NCBI GenBank assembly: GCA_015657735.1
Contig: SSSX01000413.1
Coordinates: forward strand, 1-5,622
DNA: 5,622 nt
Source: Zoogloeaceae bacterium
GTDB lineage: Bacteria; Pseudomonadota; Gammaproteobacteria; Burkholderiales; Rhodocyclaceae
Direction of reading: 5' to 3'
The first letter of the stretch is position 1. The number at the start of each line of letters is the position of its first letter. The notes below the pieces were generated by a model that was not told the origin of the DNA, did no database searches, and worked only from the letters and a program-made list of their open reading frames with translations. Shown piece after piece: positions 5,491-5,622 of the stretch. The position numbers and the translations under genes were made by a program.

Positions 5491-5622
5491 TTACAGCCGG
5501 GTGAGCTTGGCGCGGATCTCAGAGCCGTCGCCCACGGCACGGATGTCTCGCACCTGGAAGGACGTGCCACCGATTTCGACAACTTCGCGGACTGCAAGAC
5601 CCCCGAATGCCGTGACCGGGTA
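5491..5622 (-). CDS. Probable head-tail joining (connector) protein, C-terminal part
   Basis: Only the last 43 codons and the TAA stop are inside the window; the start lies beyond position 5622. The visible peptide begins YPVTAFGGLAVREVVEIGG and ends AKLTRL. It looks like a small beta-rich domain, with alternating hydrophobic residues in VREVVEIGG and TSFQVRDIRAV. Small proteins of this style sit just before the tail terminator gene in lambdoid-type phages (lambda gpFII and functional equivalents) and form the surface on which the tail docks. The assignment rests mainly on position: the stop is 4 nt before the start of the terminator gene. Sequence alone does not identify the family. It could instead be another head-completion protein. 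Confidence 0.6.
   Translation of the reverse strand, partial: YPVTAFGGLAVREVVEIGGTSFQVRDIRAVGDGSEIRAKLTRL

Noticed and set aside
5487..5597. N-terminal extension of the tail terminator to ATG 5597
   Set aside because: It overlaps the connector reading frame and gives a Ser/Arg/Pro-rich antiphase sequence; MADNSIREQ directly follows the connector stop.
1..5622. Promoters, rho-independent terminators, tRNAs, CRISPR repeats, insertion sequences, attachment sites
   Set aside because: Genes are contiguous with gaps of at most 5 nt. I saw no stem-loop plus T-tract, no regularly spaced direct repeats and no terminal inverted repeats. The only long T-run on the coding strand is the slippery site inside a gene.

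Overview
The window is a tail-morphogenesis segment of a tailed phage or prophage with a long non-contractile tail (siphovirus type). Every supported gene lies on the minus strand, so transcription runs from position 5622 towards position 1. The DNA is visibly GC-rich with strong G/C third-position bias. Together with the protein styles this suggests a phage of a high-GC Proteobacterium (Pseudomonas or Burkholderiales type). That host guess is inference; no host gene, integrase or attachment site is present to fix it.

Layout in transcription order: (1) the C-terminal 43 residues of a probable head-tail joining protein (5622-5491); (2) a tail terminator/completion protein (5486-5040); (3) a short protein resembling the DUF7210 family, with a proline-rich tail (5043-4840); (4) the major tail tube protein (4843-4091); (5) a tail assembly chaperone, lambda gpG-like (4079-3678), with a T TTT TTT heptamer at 3783-3777 that would allow a -1 frameshift into a second frame ending at 3478, giving a gpG-T-like fusion of about 200 residues; (6) a basic minor tail protein of gpZ/DUF6441 style (3472-2828); (7) the first 941 residues of the tape measure protein (2824-1), cut by the window edge.

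The genes form one tightly packed unit with 4-nt ATGA overlaps, a TGA/ATG junction and gaps of 3-5 nt. There is no room for internal promoters or terminators and I see none, so translation is probably coupled. Functionally, the joining protein and terminator form the head-tail interface, the tube protein polymerises around the tape measure protein, and the two chaperone forms (G and G-T) bring tube subunits to the tape measure. No stretch over 300 bases lacks a gene.

The most notable signal is the frameshift site with a coherent second reading frame, followed 5 nt after its stop by a gene without a visible Shine-Dalgarno sequence. I do not see a new defence system, CRISPR array, RNA gene or insertion sequence. 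This is a recognisable tail module with a few poorly characterised members.
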